DNA from: an uncultured Rickettsiales bacterium
Lineage (GTDB): Bacteria; Pseudomonadota; Alphaproteobacteria; Rickettsiales; UBA1997
NCBI GenBank assembly: GCA_937927795.1
Contig: CALBSF010000233.1
Location: 1 to 6,946, forward strand
DNA length: 6,946 nt
Reading direction: 5' to 3'
Shown: piece after piece, positions 1 to 5,030 of the stretch
Layout of the letters: the number at the start of each line of letters is the position of its first letter
How positions within the stretch are numbered: position 1 is the first letter of the stretch
The notes under the pieces: model-generated
Databases searched by the model: none
Told to the model about the DNA's origin: nothing
What the model saw: the letters and a program-made list of their open reading frames with translations, nothing else
Made by a program: the position numbers and the translations under genes

Positions 1-762
1 ACCTCTCCTTCAAGGCAGGTAAATAAAAAAACCATAATTATAGATTCATCAACATTTTTTCATCCACCAACGCTAGCTGAGGTTATTGCTTTTATTGCCA
101 GAATGAAAAATGCTGGATTTAAGGTTTTTTTAAAAGTTAATAATTCTCAATCACCATTTTTTGAAGTTCCTGATGATTTAAAAGGCTTGGTAGAGCAAAT
201 TCTGAATCGAGCGGAATTTGATCCAAAAAAAGATCCACAGGTTATTGCTATGAGTCATGCCATAGCTTATGAAAGAGCCGTTGTTTTAGATTATGACAAA
301 AGAAAAGCAATTCAAGAACCTATTGAAAAATATGGTTTGCAGACAGATTTTTTCTATGGGGATGATTATCATTTAAATTTTAGATACTTTTCTTTTGATG
401 AGGCGGTTGAGGCTATTGATAAAGAAAAGCATAGTCTTATAGATTTTATAAATGCAATTCTTTTTTATCTAAGACATTGCTCGACAGAGAGTGCTAAAGA
501 ATTGCTTAAAAAATACGAGACAGATATTTTTTCAAATAACCTGGCCCATAACCCCATACACTTTCAAGCCATCCTGATTGGTAATTTTTTTGATTTTCTG
601 CCTAAAGAAAAACTTTCTTTCTTTGTTGACAAATTAGACAAAATCTCAAGTCGGGTCATTCTATCAAGATTGATAGAGATTTTTCCTGAAAAATTAAATG
701 ATATCAAGCCAAAACTCACAAATTATGTCAGGAGGAAGTGTTTCTCAGCAGAATACCAATAA
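1..762 (+). CDS. Hypothetical protein, 5' end outside window
   Basis: I do not recognise this protein. The frame is open from the first base of the window. The first ATG is at 103, but the residues before it (Lys-Lys-Thr followed by three Ile, Asp, Ser, Ser, then a helix leading to Met-Lys-Asn-Ala-Gly-Phe-Lys-Val) read as a natural strand-helix-strand unit. I therefore take the true start to lie left of the window, with 253 residues visible. The first half alternates predicted strands and helices, with a second strand ending in Val-Val-Leu-Asp-Tyr-Asp near position 300. The second half, after about position 400, is rich in Leu, Ile, Phe and Lys and looks all-helical. I see no signal peptide, membrane segment or catalytic motif. 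It ends at a TAA at 760-762 and is overlapped there by another frame (725-874), so its C-terminus may have been altered by a frameshift. The coding frame is convincing; the function is unknown. Confidence 0.7.
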   Translation, partial: TSPSRQVNKKTIIIDSSTFFHPPTLAEVIAFIARMKNAGFKVFLKVNNSQSPFFEVPDDLKGLVEQILNRAEFDPKKDPQVIAMSHAIAYERAVVLDYDKRKAIQEPIEKYGLQTDFFYGDDYHLNFRYFSFDEAVEAIDKEKHSLIDFINAILFYLRHCSTESAKELLKKYETDIFSNNLAHNPIHFQAILIGNFFDFLPKEKLSFFVDKLDKISSRVILSRLIEIFPEKLNDIKPKLTNYVRRKCFSAEYQ

Positions 763-874
763 TACTCAAACCCATGGAATAATTAGTGTTGTTTCATCTA
801 AAAACATAAAAAACACAAAAAACATAAAAAACACAACAAAAACAGTTGTTGGGTTGAGAAAAACAAAAGGATGA
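725..874 (+). CDS. Short Asn/Thr-rich open frame, 49 codons, doubtful
   Basis: This frame opens at an ATG (725-727) inside the end of the preceding gene and stops at TGA 872-874. It encodes 49 residues, rich in Asn, Thr, Ser and Lys, beginning Met-Ser-Gly-Gly-Ser-Val-Ser-Gln-Gln. It contains the six-residue unit Lys-Asn-Ile-Lys-Asn-Thr twice, from an 18-bp tandem duplication that keeps the frame. Three readings are possible: a tiny gene, the original C-terminus of the upstream protein reached by a frameshift near 725, or an N-terminal extension once joined to ispF. The last is suggested by the residues Lys-Thr-Val-Val-Gly at 839-853, which resemble the very start of IspF proteins. I cannot choose between them from sequence alone. 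It is probably not an independent functional gene. Confidence 0.25.
   Translation: MSGGSVSQQNTNNTQTHGIISVVSSKNIKNTKNIKNTTKTVVGLRKTKG
800..834 (+). repeat. 18-bp tandem duplication, two copies
   Basis: The 17-base string AAAAACATAAAAAACAC starts at 800 and again at 818, giving a period of 18 bp. The period is a multiple of three and repeats the hexapeptide Lys-Asn-Ile-Lys-Asn-Thr in the 725-874 frame. The tract is A-rich, so replication slippage is the likely origin. It lies just upstream of the damaged 5' end of ispF. Confidence 0.8.
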
Positions 875-1328
875 AAATAATTTTATTCGACTTGGCGGTG
901 TTGATATTGAATTTGAGAAAAAAATTGATGCTCATTCGGATGGTGATGTTGTTGTTCATGCTTTAATTGACGCGATTTTGGGGGCTATTGGAGAAGGTGA
1001 TATTGGTGAGCATTTTCCACCAACTGATGCAAAATGGAAAAATTGCGATTCACGAAAAATGTTAAAAATAGTTGATGGATTGCTCAAAAAACATAGCGCA
1101 AAAATTTTAAATTTAGATGTTACGGTAATTTGTGAAAAACCAAAAATTTCTAAATTTAAAAAAGCTATAGCACTAGAATTATCAAAGGTTTTGGGAATTT
1201 CTTCTAATAGAGTTAATGTTAAGGCAACCACAACTGAACAATTAGGATTTTTAGGAAGGTGTGAAGGAATTGCAGCGCAAGCTGCAGCTTCAGTTTCAAT
1301 GACAATTACCGAAGAAGATAATTCATAA
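858..1328 (+). pseudogene. ispF: 2-C-methyl-D-erythritol 2,4-cyclodiphosphate synthase (IspF), 5'-disrupted
   Basis: IspF is the fifth-step MEP-pathway enzyme. It converts CDP-methylerythritol 2-phosphate to methylerythritol 2,4-cyclodiphosphate with release of CMP, on the route to IPP and DMAPP. The frame from 858 matches the family along its length: Arg-Leu-Gly-Gly-Val, then AHSDGDV with the metal-ligand His at codon 933, GDIGEHFPPTD, an Asp-Ser pair, and the C-terminal CMP-binding segment NVKATTTEQLGF followed by Gly-Arg-Cys-Glu-Gly-Ile-Ala. The segment carrying the other two metal ligands (Asp8 and His10 in the E. coli enzyme, in a Gly-Phe-Asp-Val-His motif) is absent. A TGA at 855-857 closes the frame, and there is no ATG or GTG in frame. 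The first usable start is TTG at 978, which would discard the His ligand too and leave 116 residues. About 157 codons remain against roughly 155-160 for an intact enzyme with its start. I infer a gene inactivated by a small 5' deletion; a sequencing or assembly error is the alternative. Confidence 0.75.
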
Positions 1329-1336
1329 TAGAGTAA

Positions 1337-1419
1337 TTGGATTGCCTGCGCTTCACTTGCAATAACGAAGACTGAAAACTGTAAGCTTCGTCATTGCGAG
1401 TGAAGCGCAGGCAATCCAA
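1337..1419. repeat. 83-bp palindromic repeat element (MITE/REP-like hairpin)
   Basis: Two 34-nt arms, 1337-1370 and 1386-1419, are inverted copies with two mismatches (at the TTGC/GCGA and AATAACG/CGTCATT positions), around a 15-nt loop. The outer ends are TTGGATTGCC and GGCAATCCAA. The arms are close to 47% GC, well above the flanking sequence, which marks the element as foreign in composition. The inner string CGTCATTGCGAGTGAAGCG resembles, from memory, a family of palindromic repeats scattered in many host-associated bacterial genomes. The pentamer AGTAA sits directly left of the element (1332-1336) and one base to its right (1421-1425), which may be a target-site duplication. In RNA it would form a strong hairpin, but no U-run follows on either strand, so it is not a classic intrinsic terminator. 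Confidence 0.85.
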
Positions 1420-1468
1420 CAGTAAGATAAAAGGTTTTAATAATAACCATAAAATTAATTTATAAATC

Positions 1469-1921
1469 ATGCGCTGCCCATTTTGTGGAAATATTGAAAC
1501 TCAAGTAAAAGATAGTCGAATTTCTGATGATGGAGAATCGGTTAAAAGAAGAAGATATTGTAGTGCTTGCGATTCAAGATTTACAACCTTTGAAAGGGTT
1601 CAGCTTCGAGAAATGTTGGTGATTAAAAAAAATAATGAAAGAAAAATTTTTGATCCAGAAAAATTAAAAAAATCAATTGAAATGGCGGTTAGAAAAAGAC
1701 CAGTTTCAGAAGTTCAGGTAGAAAAATTAGTAAATAATATTGTTAGAAAATTAGAGATGGAAAGTGAAACTGAAATTTCATCTTCAAAAATTGGTGAAAT
1801 GGTAATGATGGCCTTGGAAAAGCTTGATAAGGTTGCTTTCGTGAGATTTGCTTCAGTTTATAAAAATTTTGAAAAAGCTGATGATTTTCAAAAATTTATT
1901 AAACAAATTGTAAGAGAATAA
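1469..1921 (+). CDS. nrdR: Transcriptional repressor NrdR
   Basis: NrdR senses the adenine-nucleotide state (ATP/dATP) and represses ribonucleotide reductase operons by binding NrdR boxes. The 150-residue length is typical. The protein opens directly with the zinc ribbon: Cys3-x-x-Cys6 in MRCPFCGN and Cys31-x-x-Cys34, preceded by the basic Arg27-Arg28-Arg29-Tyr30 of the DNA-binding part. The ATP-cone domain follows from about residue 49 (Leu-Val-Ile-Lys-Lys) to about 140. The start is fixed because the first Cys is residue 3. I see no clear Shine-Dalgarno sequence and no convincing NrdR box just upstream, so autoregulation is not supported here. The gene ends 2 nt before the uracil-DNA glycosylase start and probably heads an operon with it and xth. 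No target nrd gene lies in the window. Confidence 0.96.
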   Translation: MRCPFCGNIETQVKDSRISDDGESVKRRRYCSACDSRFTTFERVQLREMLVIKKNNERKIFDPEKLKKSIEMAVRKRPVSEVQVEKLVNNIVRKLEMESETEISSSKIGEMVMMALEKLDKVAFVRFASVYKNFEKADDFQKFIKQIVRE

Positions 1922-1923
1922 TA

Positions 1924-2775
1924 ATGAAAGAAGCGCTGCAATTTTATATTGATAATGATTTAAATGAAGCGATAAGCGAAAAATCACAAAATTATTTTTT
2001 GCAAAAAGATATTCCAAAAAAAAATGTTGAAAAAAAAGCGCCAGAAGTTCAAATAAAAACAATTGAAAAACCAATCATAAAGCCAATATTTTCAACATCT
2101 GATGCCTTGGGGCAGTTAGCTAAAAAATCACAAAATATGAGTAATCAAAATCAAGAATTTTTATCTTTAAATGAGATTATAGCTAAAGCAAAAAAAATCG
2201 CTAACGCATGTCAAAATCTTGATGAATTACGCAGCGCGCTTGAAAAATTTGATGGATGTAATTTAAAAAAAATGGCAACCAATTTAGTTTTTGCTGATGG
2301 AAATCCTAAGGCGAAAGTTATGGTAATCGGCGAAGCGCCCGGTAATAACGAAGATTTGCAAGGCATTCCATTTTGCGGCGATTCTGGAAAATTGCTTGAT
2401 GAAATATTTCGCTCAATTGATTTAAGTAGAAAAGAAAATTTATATATTACTAATGTGATTTTTTGGCGACCACCGGGAAATCGCCGTCCAACTGATGAAG
2501 AATTAGCGATTTGCAAACCATTTGTTGAAAGGCATATTCAATTAGTTGATCCGAAAGTTATAGTTTTGGTTGGCGCAACTTCAATGGCAGCGATACTTGA
2601 AAATAATGAGCCGGTAAGCAAAATTCGTGGGCAATTAATGGATTTTTCTGCTAGTTTTTTACCAAAAAAAATCAAAACTTTTGCAATTTTTCATCCATCT
2701 TATTTGCTTCGCCAACCTAGTAAAAAAAGGATCGCTTGGGTTGATATGCTTACTTTGGAAAAGTTCTTAAAATAA
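1924..2775 (+). CDS. Uracil-DNA glycosylase, family 4-like (alphaproteobacterial type)
   Basis: This enzyme removes uracil from DNA to start base-excision repair. After a Lys-rich N-terminal extension of about 95 residues come the family motifs: FADGNP (123-128), the active-site GEAPG (136-140) with Glu143-Asp144, Gly-Ile-Pro-Phe (147-150), SGKLLDE (154-160), WRPPGNRRPT (181-190), Cys197-Lys-Pro-Phe, and HPSYLLRQP (257-265). The N-terminal Phe-Tyr-Ile-Asp-Asn-Asp-Leu-Asn-Glu-Ala-Ile resembles the conserved start of alphaproteobacterial homologues, which supports the ATG at 1924. Canonical family-4 enzymes bind a 4Fe-4S cluster through four Cys. Here only Cys112 and Cys197 stand in the expected places: the first Cys of the N-terminal pair is Phe109 and the Cys before RPPGN is Trp181. 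An unusual Cys151 replaces the common Val after Pro-Phe. The gaps to nrdR and xth are 2 nt each, implying co-transcription. Confidence 0.92.
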   Translation: MKEALQFYIDNDLNEAISEKSQNYFLQKDIPKKNVEKKAPEVQIKTIEKPIIKPIFSTSDALGQLAKKSQNMSNQNQEFLSLNEIIAKAKKIANACQNLDELRSALEKFDGCNLKKMATNLVFADGNPKAKVMVIGEAPGNNEDLQGIPFCGDSGKLLDEIFRSIDLSRKENLYITNVIFWRPPGNRRPTDEELAICKPFVERHIQLVDPKVIVLVGATSMAAILENNEPVSKIRGQLMDFSASFLPKKIKTFAIFHPSYLLRQPSKKRIAWVDMLTLEKFLK

Positions 2776-2777
2776 AA

Positions 2778-3578
2778 ATGAAAATAGTTTCTTGGAACAT
2801 TAATTCTCTTCGCCTTAGATTGCCGCTTTTGACAAAATTTGTTAAAGAAAATAATCCTGATATTATTTGTTTGCAGGAAATTAAAGTTGATAATCCTGAT
2901 TTTCCGCTTTTAGAAGTAAGGTCTTTAGGCTTTGATTTTATTGAGTTTGATGGTGAAAAATCTTATAATGGTGTGGCAATTCTTTCAAAATTTCCTTTAA
3001 GTAAAACTAATAAAATTGATATTTTAGATTACGGCCATAAGCGTCATATTTGTGCTTCGTTTGAAACTAAAATAGGCGAGGTTAGTTTACATAATTTTTA
3101 TGTGCCGGCGGGCGGCGATATTCCTGATGTCACCCTCAATAATAAATTTGATCATAAATTAAAATTTGTTGATTGGATGAGTGATTTTTTTGCTCAACAA
3201 AAAGAGCAAAAAATTATTATTTTAGGTGATATGAATATTGCGCCGCTAGAGCATGATGTTTGGTCTCACAAGCAATTACTAAAAATTGTTTCTCACACAC
3301 CAATTGAGGTGGAAAAAATGGGAAATTTACAAAAAAGTTTAGATTTTATTGATACTCATCGCCATTTTATTTCTGCAAATGAAAAACTTTACAGCTGGTG
3401 GAGCTATCGCGCTAAAGATCCGCTTGGAGCCAATAAAGGCAGAAGATTAGATCATATTTGGGCAACTCCGAATTTAAAAAATCACATCAAATCAATGAAA
3501 ATATATCGCGATTTTAGAAGCGAAAATTCTCCGTCAGATCACGTGCCAATTGAGACCGAGTTTGAGTTTTTATCTTAA
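2778..3578 (+). CDS. xth: Exodeoxyribonuclease III (AP endonuclease, Xth)
   Basis: Xth cleaves DNA 5' to abasic sites and has 3'-5' exonuclease and 3'-phosphatase activity. It is a metal-dependent enzyme of the endonuclease/exonuclease/phosphatase fold. The 266 residues match the family's usual 255-270. Visible motifs are MKIVSWNINSLR with Asn7, LQEIK with metal ligand Glu34, NGVAILSK (64-71), NFYVPAGG with Tyr108, LGDMNIAP with Asp151 and Asn153, the WWSYR loop (207-211), RLDHIWATP (223-231) with Asp225, and SDHVPIE (253-259) with the catalytic Asp254-His255 pair. All catalytic residues are present. The gene starts 2 nt after the glycosylase stop, so the enzyme that makes an abasic site and the one that cuts it are very likely translated from one message. 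A 133-nt spacer separates it from ppa. Confidence 0.96.
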   Translation: MKIVSWNINSLRLRLPLLTKFVKENNPDIICLQEIKVDNPDFPLLEVRSLGFDFIEFDGEKSYNGVAILSKFPLSKTNKIDILDYGHKRHICASFETKIGEVSLHNFYVPAGGDIPDVTLNNKFDHKLKFVDWMSDFFAQQKEQKIIILGDMNIAPLEHDVWSHKQLLKIVSHTPIEVEKMGNLQKSLDFIDTHRHFISANEKLYSWWSYRAKDPLGANKGRRLDHIWATPNLKNHIKSMKIYRDFRSENSPSDHVPIETEFEFLS

Positions 3579-3582
3579 ATAA

Positions 3583-3669
3583 ATGCAGCAGAATCTGAAT
3601 ATCAAAGCTTCTTATGAGGTGCCTTGGTATAAAAAAAGCTTTAAATACTCAAATATTTTGTTAAAATAG
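3583..3669 (+). CDS. Possible 28-codon ORF or gene remnant after xth
   Basis: An ATG 4 nt after the xth stop opens a 28-codon frame ending in TAG at 3667-3669. The peptide is protein-like (Lys-Ala-Ser-Tyr-Glu-Val-Pro-Trp-Tyr-Lys-Lys-Ser-Phe) and uses both Trp and Pro, less expected from random AT-rich DNA. I recognise no family. It could be a real small gene at the end of the nrdR operon, the remnant of a longer gene, or chance. A Shine-Dalgarno sequence is not evident. Confidence 0.2.
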   Translation: MQQNLNIKASYEVPWYKKSFKYSNILLK

Positions 3670-3686
3670 CTTCCAGCTTTTAAACT
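3658..3686 (+). promoter_or_regulatory. Candidate promoter for ppa
   Basis: TTGTTA at 3658-3663 and TAAACT at 3681-3686 each match four of six bases of the sigma-70 consensus and are separated by 17 nt. Transcription would begin about 20 nt before the ppa start at 3712, in an AT-rich leader without a visible ribosome-binding site. In such AT-rich DNA a match of this quality is only suggestive. Confidence 0.28.
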
Positions 3687-3711
3687 TTTTAATTAAAAAT
3701 TTATTATAAAT

Positions 3712-4239
3712 ATGAACATAGAAAAAATTTCAATTGGAAAAGATGCTCCAAATCAAGTAAATGTAATCATTGAAGTTCCAATGAATGCAGATCCGGTAAA
3801 ATATGAAATGGATAAGGATTCTGGAGCGATTTTTGTTGATCGTTTTATTGCAACTCCGATGTATTATCCATGCAATTATGGCTTTATTCCACACACTTTA
3901 TCTGATGATGGAGATCCTTGTGATGTGTTGGTTATTTCAGATTTTCCAGTAGTTCCTGGTGCAGTAATTGCAGTTAAGCCGGTTGGGGTTTTGATTATGG
4001 AAGATGAAAAAGGAATGGATGAAAAAATTTTGGCGGTTCCGGCGAAAAAATTAAATTCACAATTTGAAAATGTTGAATCTTACAAAGAACTTCCTGAAAA
4101 TTTGGTGAATAAAATCAAACATTTTTTTGAGCATTATAAAGATTTGGAAAAAGGAAAATGGGTGAAAGTAAAATCTTTTGAAGATGCCGCGAAAGCTAAA
4201 GAATTGATTCAAGAGGGGATTGATAGATTTAATAAGTAG
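3712..4239 (+). CDS. ppa: Inorganic pyrophosphatase, family I (Ppa)
   Basis: This soluble cytoplasmic enzyme hydrolyses pyrophosphate to two phosphates and so drives nucleic-acid and aminoacyl-tRNA synthesis forward. The 175 residues fit bacterial family I. Compared with the E. coli enzyme, all active-site residues are visible with an offset of one: Glu21, Lys30, Arg44, Tyr56, the signature DDGDPCDVLV with Asp66, Asp68 and Asp71, then Asp98, Asp103, Tyr142 and Lys143. The start at 3712 gives this register, and the first residues resemble the usual N-terminus. It is preceded by a 133-nt spacer with a candidate promoter and followed after 18 nt by tsaE, so the two are probably co-transcribed. 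No Shine-Dalgarno sequence is clear. Nothing indicates a defect. Confidence 0.97.
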   Translation: MNIEKISIGKDAPNQVNVIIEVPMNADPVKYEMDKDSGAIFVDRFIATPMYYPCNYGFIPHTLSDDGDPCDVLVISDFPVVPGAVIAVKPVGVLIMEDEKGMDEKILAVPAKKLNSQFENVESYKELPENLVNKIKHFFEHYKDLEKGKWVKVKSFEDAAKAKELIQEGIDRFNK

Positions 4240-4257
4240 TTAGCTTATCTAAAATTC

Positions 4258-4686
4258 ATGCAAAAAATCTTAATAAAAACCAAGATTGAAATGGCGGATT
4301 TTGCCAGGAAAATTGCGCGCGAGTCAAATGTTGGAGATGTGATTGGTTTGAAAGGAACTTTAGGGGTTGGGAAGAGTTTTTTTGCTAAAAATTTTATTGA
4401 AGAAATTTCTTTAAAAAAGCAAGAGGTTCTAAGCCCAACCTTTAATTTAGTTTATTCTTACGATACTCAAAAAGGTGAAGTTTTTCATTTTGATTTATAT
4501 CGCTTAAAATCAGAAGACGAGTTAGAAAATATTGGTTTTTTTGATGCTTTGCAAAATGGAATTTCTTTAATTGAATGGCCAGAAATTGCAGAAAAATTTT
4601 TGAAAAAAAATTATTTAGAAATTGAAATTGGGTTTGTTAAAGATGGCGATGAAGAGGCTAGAATCCTTGGTTTTAAGAGAATTTAA
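4258..4686 (+). CDS. tsaE: tRNA threonylcarbamoyladenosine biosynthesis ATPase TsaE
   Basis: TsaE (YjeE) is the ATPase that, with TsaB and TsaD, transfers threonylcarbamoyl from TC-AMP to A37 of ANN-decoding tRNAs to form t6A. The 142 residues fit the family. The Walker A loop is GTLGVGKS (33-40), followed by SPTF (59-62), the conserved HFDLYRL (77-83) and IEWPE (105-109), in the expected order and spacing. The ATG at 4258 puts the P-loop near residue 35 as is usual. It lies 18 nt after ppa and before a 128-nt spacer, so it may end the ppa transcript. No tsaB or tsaD lies in the window. Confidence 0.95.
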   Translation: MQKILIKTKIEMADFARKIARESNVGDVIGLKGTLGVGKSFFAKNFIEEISLKKQEVLSPTFNLVYSYDTQKGEVFHFDLYRLKSEDELENIGFFDALQNGISLIEWPEIAEKFLKKNYLEIEIGFVKDGDEEARILGFKRI

Positions 4687-4715
4687 TTGACTTGTGGTTG
4701 CTTTTCTATTAGTGT
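4687..4715 (+). promoter_or_regulatory. Candidate promoter after tsaE
   Basis: TTGACT (4687-4692) matches five of six -35 bases. TAGTGT (4710-4715), 17 nt downstream, matches four of six -10 bases. It sits immediately after the tsaE stop and could drive the coiled-coil gene, rluD, miaA and recO, which otherwise lack an obvious promoter. The -10 box is poor, so this remains a guess. Confidence 0.28.
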
Positions 4716-4724
4716 TTACTCTTG

Positions 4725-4739
4725 CAATTTGCCAAATTG
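4725..4739. repeat. Short inverted repeat, operator-like
   Basis: CAATTT and AAATTG form a perfect 6-bp inverted repeat around the 3-nt spacer GCC. It lies just downstream of the candidate -10 at 4710-4715 and could be a repressor-binding site or a weak RNA hairpin. In AT-rich DNA such a short repeat can arise by chance. Confidence 0.3.
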
Positions 4740-4814
4740 TAAATATCGCCAATTTTAAACCCTTACCCTTATGAATAGCGCCTATTATTTGCTAGAAAAT
4801 TAGAAAAAGCGGGA

Positions 4815-5030
4815 ATGAAGCAGGAAGTTGCTGAAGTTCTTGCTGAGGAAATCAAAGAGATTCAAATTCAATCTTCTGAAGCCTTGGCTACTAAAGTTGA
4901 TATTTCAAGATTAGAAAGTGAAATTCAGCTTTTAAGAAATGAAGTAAAGAACGAAATAAAAATAGCCATGCTTACTACAATCATAAGTCTTGGAGCTATA
5001 ATGACTTTGGTTGAAAAATTTGTTAATTAA
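4815..5030 (+). CDS. Small coiled-coil/membrane protein (DUF1640/CCDC90-like), N-terminus probably disrupted
   Basis: This 71-residue frame has a Glu/Lys-rich amphipathic helix, a central Ala-Thr-Lys-Val-Asp-Ile-Ser-Arg-Leu-Glu heptad region (about 25-47), and a C-terminal hydrophobic segment (about 50-68), probably a single membrane anchor. That order (an Ala-Gly-Met then Glu-Val-Ala-Glu start, the ATKxD coiled coil, a terminal membrane helix) resembles the DUF1640/CCDC90 family common in Alphaproteobacteria, whose molecular role is poorly known. The homologous frame continues upstream of the ATG at 4815 (Phe-Ala-Arg-Lys-Leu-Glu-Lys-Ala-Gly at 4788-4814) until a TAG at 4776-4778. A plausible original start, ATG 4771 encoding Met-Asn-Ser-Ala-Tyr-Tyr, lies one frame off, so the natural N-terminus appears frameshifted. 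The stop directly abuts the rluD start, implying translational coupling. Confidence 0.7.
   Translation: MKQEVAEVLAEEIKEIQIQSSEALATKVDISRLESEIQLLRNEVKNEIKIAMLTTIISLGAIMTLVEKFVN

Noticed and set aside
871..966. ATG at 871 as a start for ispF
   Set aside because: This frame reads Met-Lys-Ile-Ile-Leu-Phe-Asp-Leu and then hydrophobic noise to a stop near 966. It is not the IspF frame, so it cannot be the start without a frameshift.
956..1231. Minus-strand open frame of 91 codons opposite ispF
   Set aside because: It lies wholly opposite strongly conserved IspF sequence and its translation resembles no family. It is a shadow of the coding strand.
1337..1419. The palindromic element as an intrinsic terminator or CRISPR repeat
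   Set aside because: No U-run follows it on either strand, and it is a single hairpin rather than regularly spaced direct repeats.
1426..1468. Promoter or NrdR box just upstream of nrdR
   Set aside because: A TAAAAT-like -10 at 1450 has no -35 at proper spacing, and no sequence resembles an NrdR box. The AT-rich background makes such matches common.
1853..2074. Minus-strand open frame of 73 codons across the nrdR-UDG junction
   Set aside because: Its Phe/Leu-rich translation is the expected complement of Lys/Glu-rich AT codons. Both overlapped genes are real.
2211..2516. Minus-strand open frame of 101 codons opposite the glycosylase core
   Set aside because: It mirrors the conserved active-site region of the glycosylase and has no independent support.
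3604..3642. Inverted repeat AAAGCTT...AAGCTTT as a terminator after xth
   Set aside because: The stem is only 7 bp with a 25-nt loop and no following T-run, so it is unlikely to terminate transcription.
4230..4251. ATAAG...CTTAT hairpin after ppa as a terminator
   Set aside because: The stem is a 5-bp AT-rich one without a T-run, and tsaE follows 18 nt after ppa.
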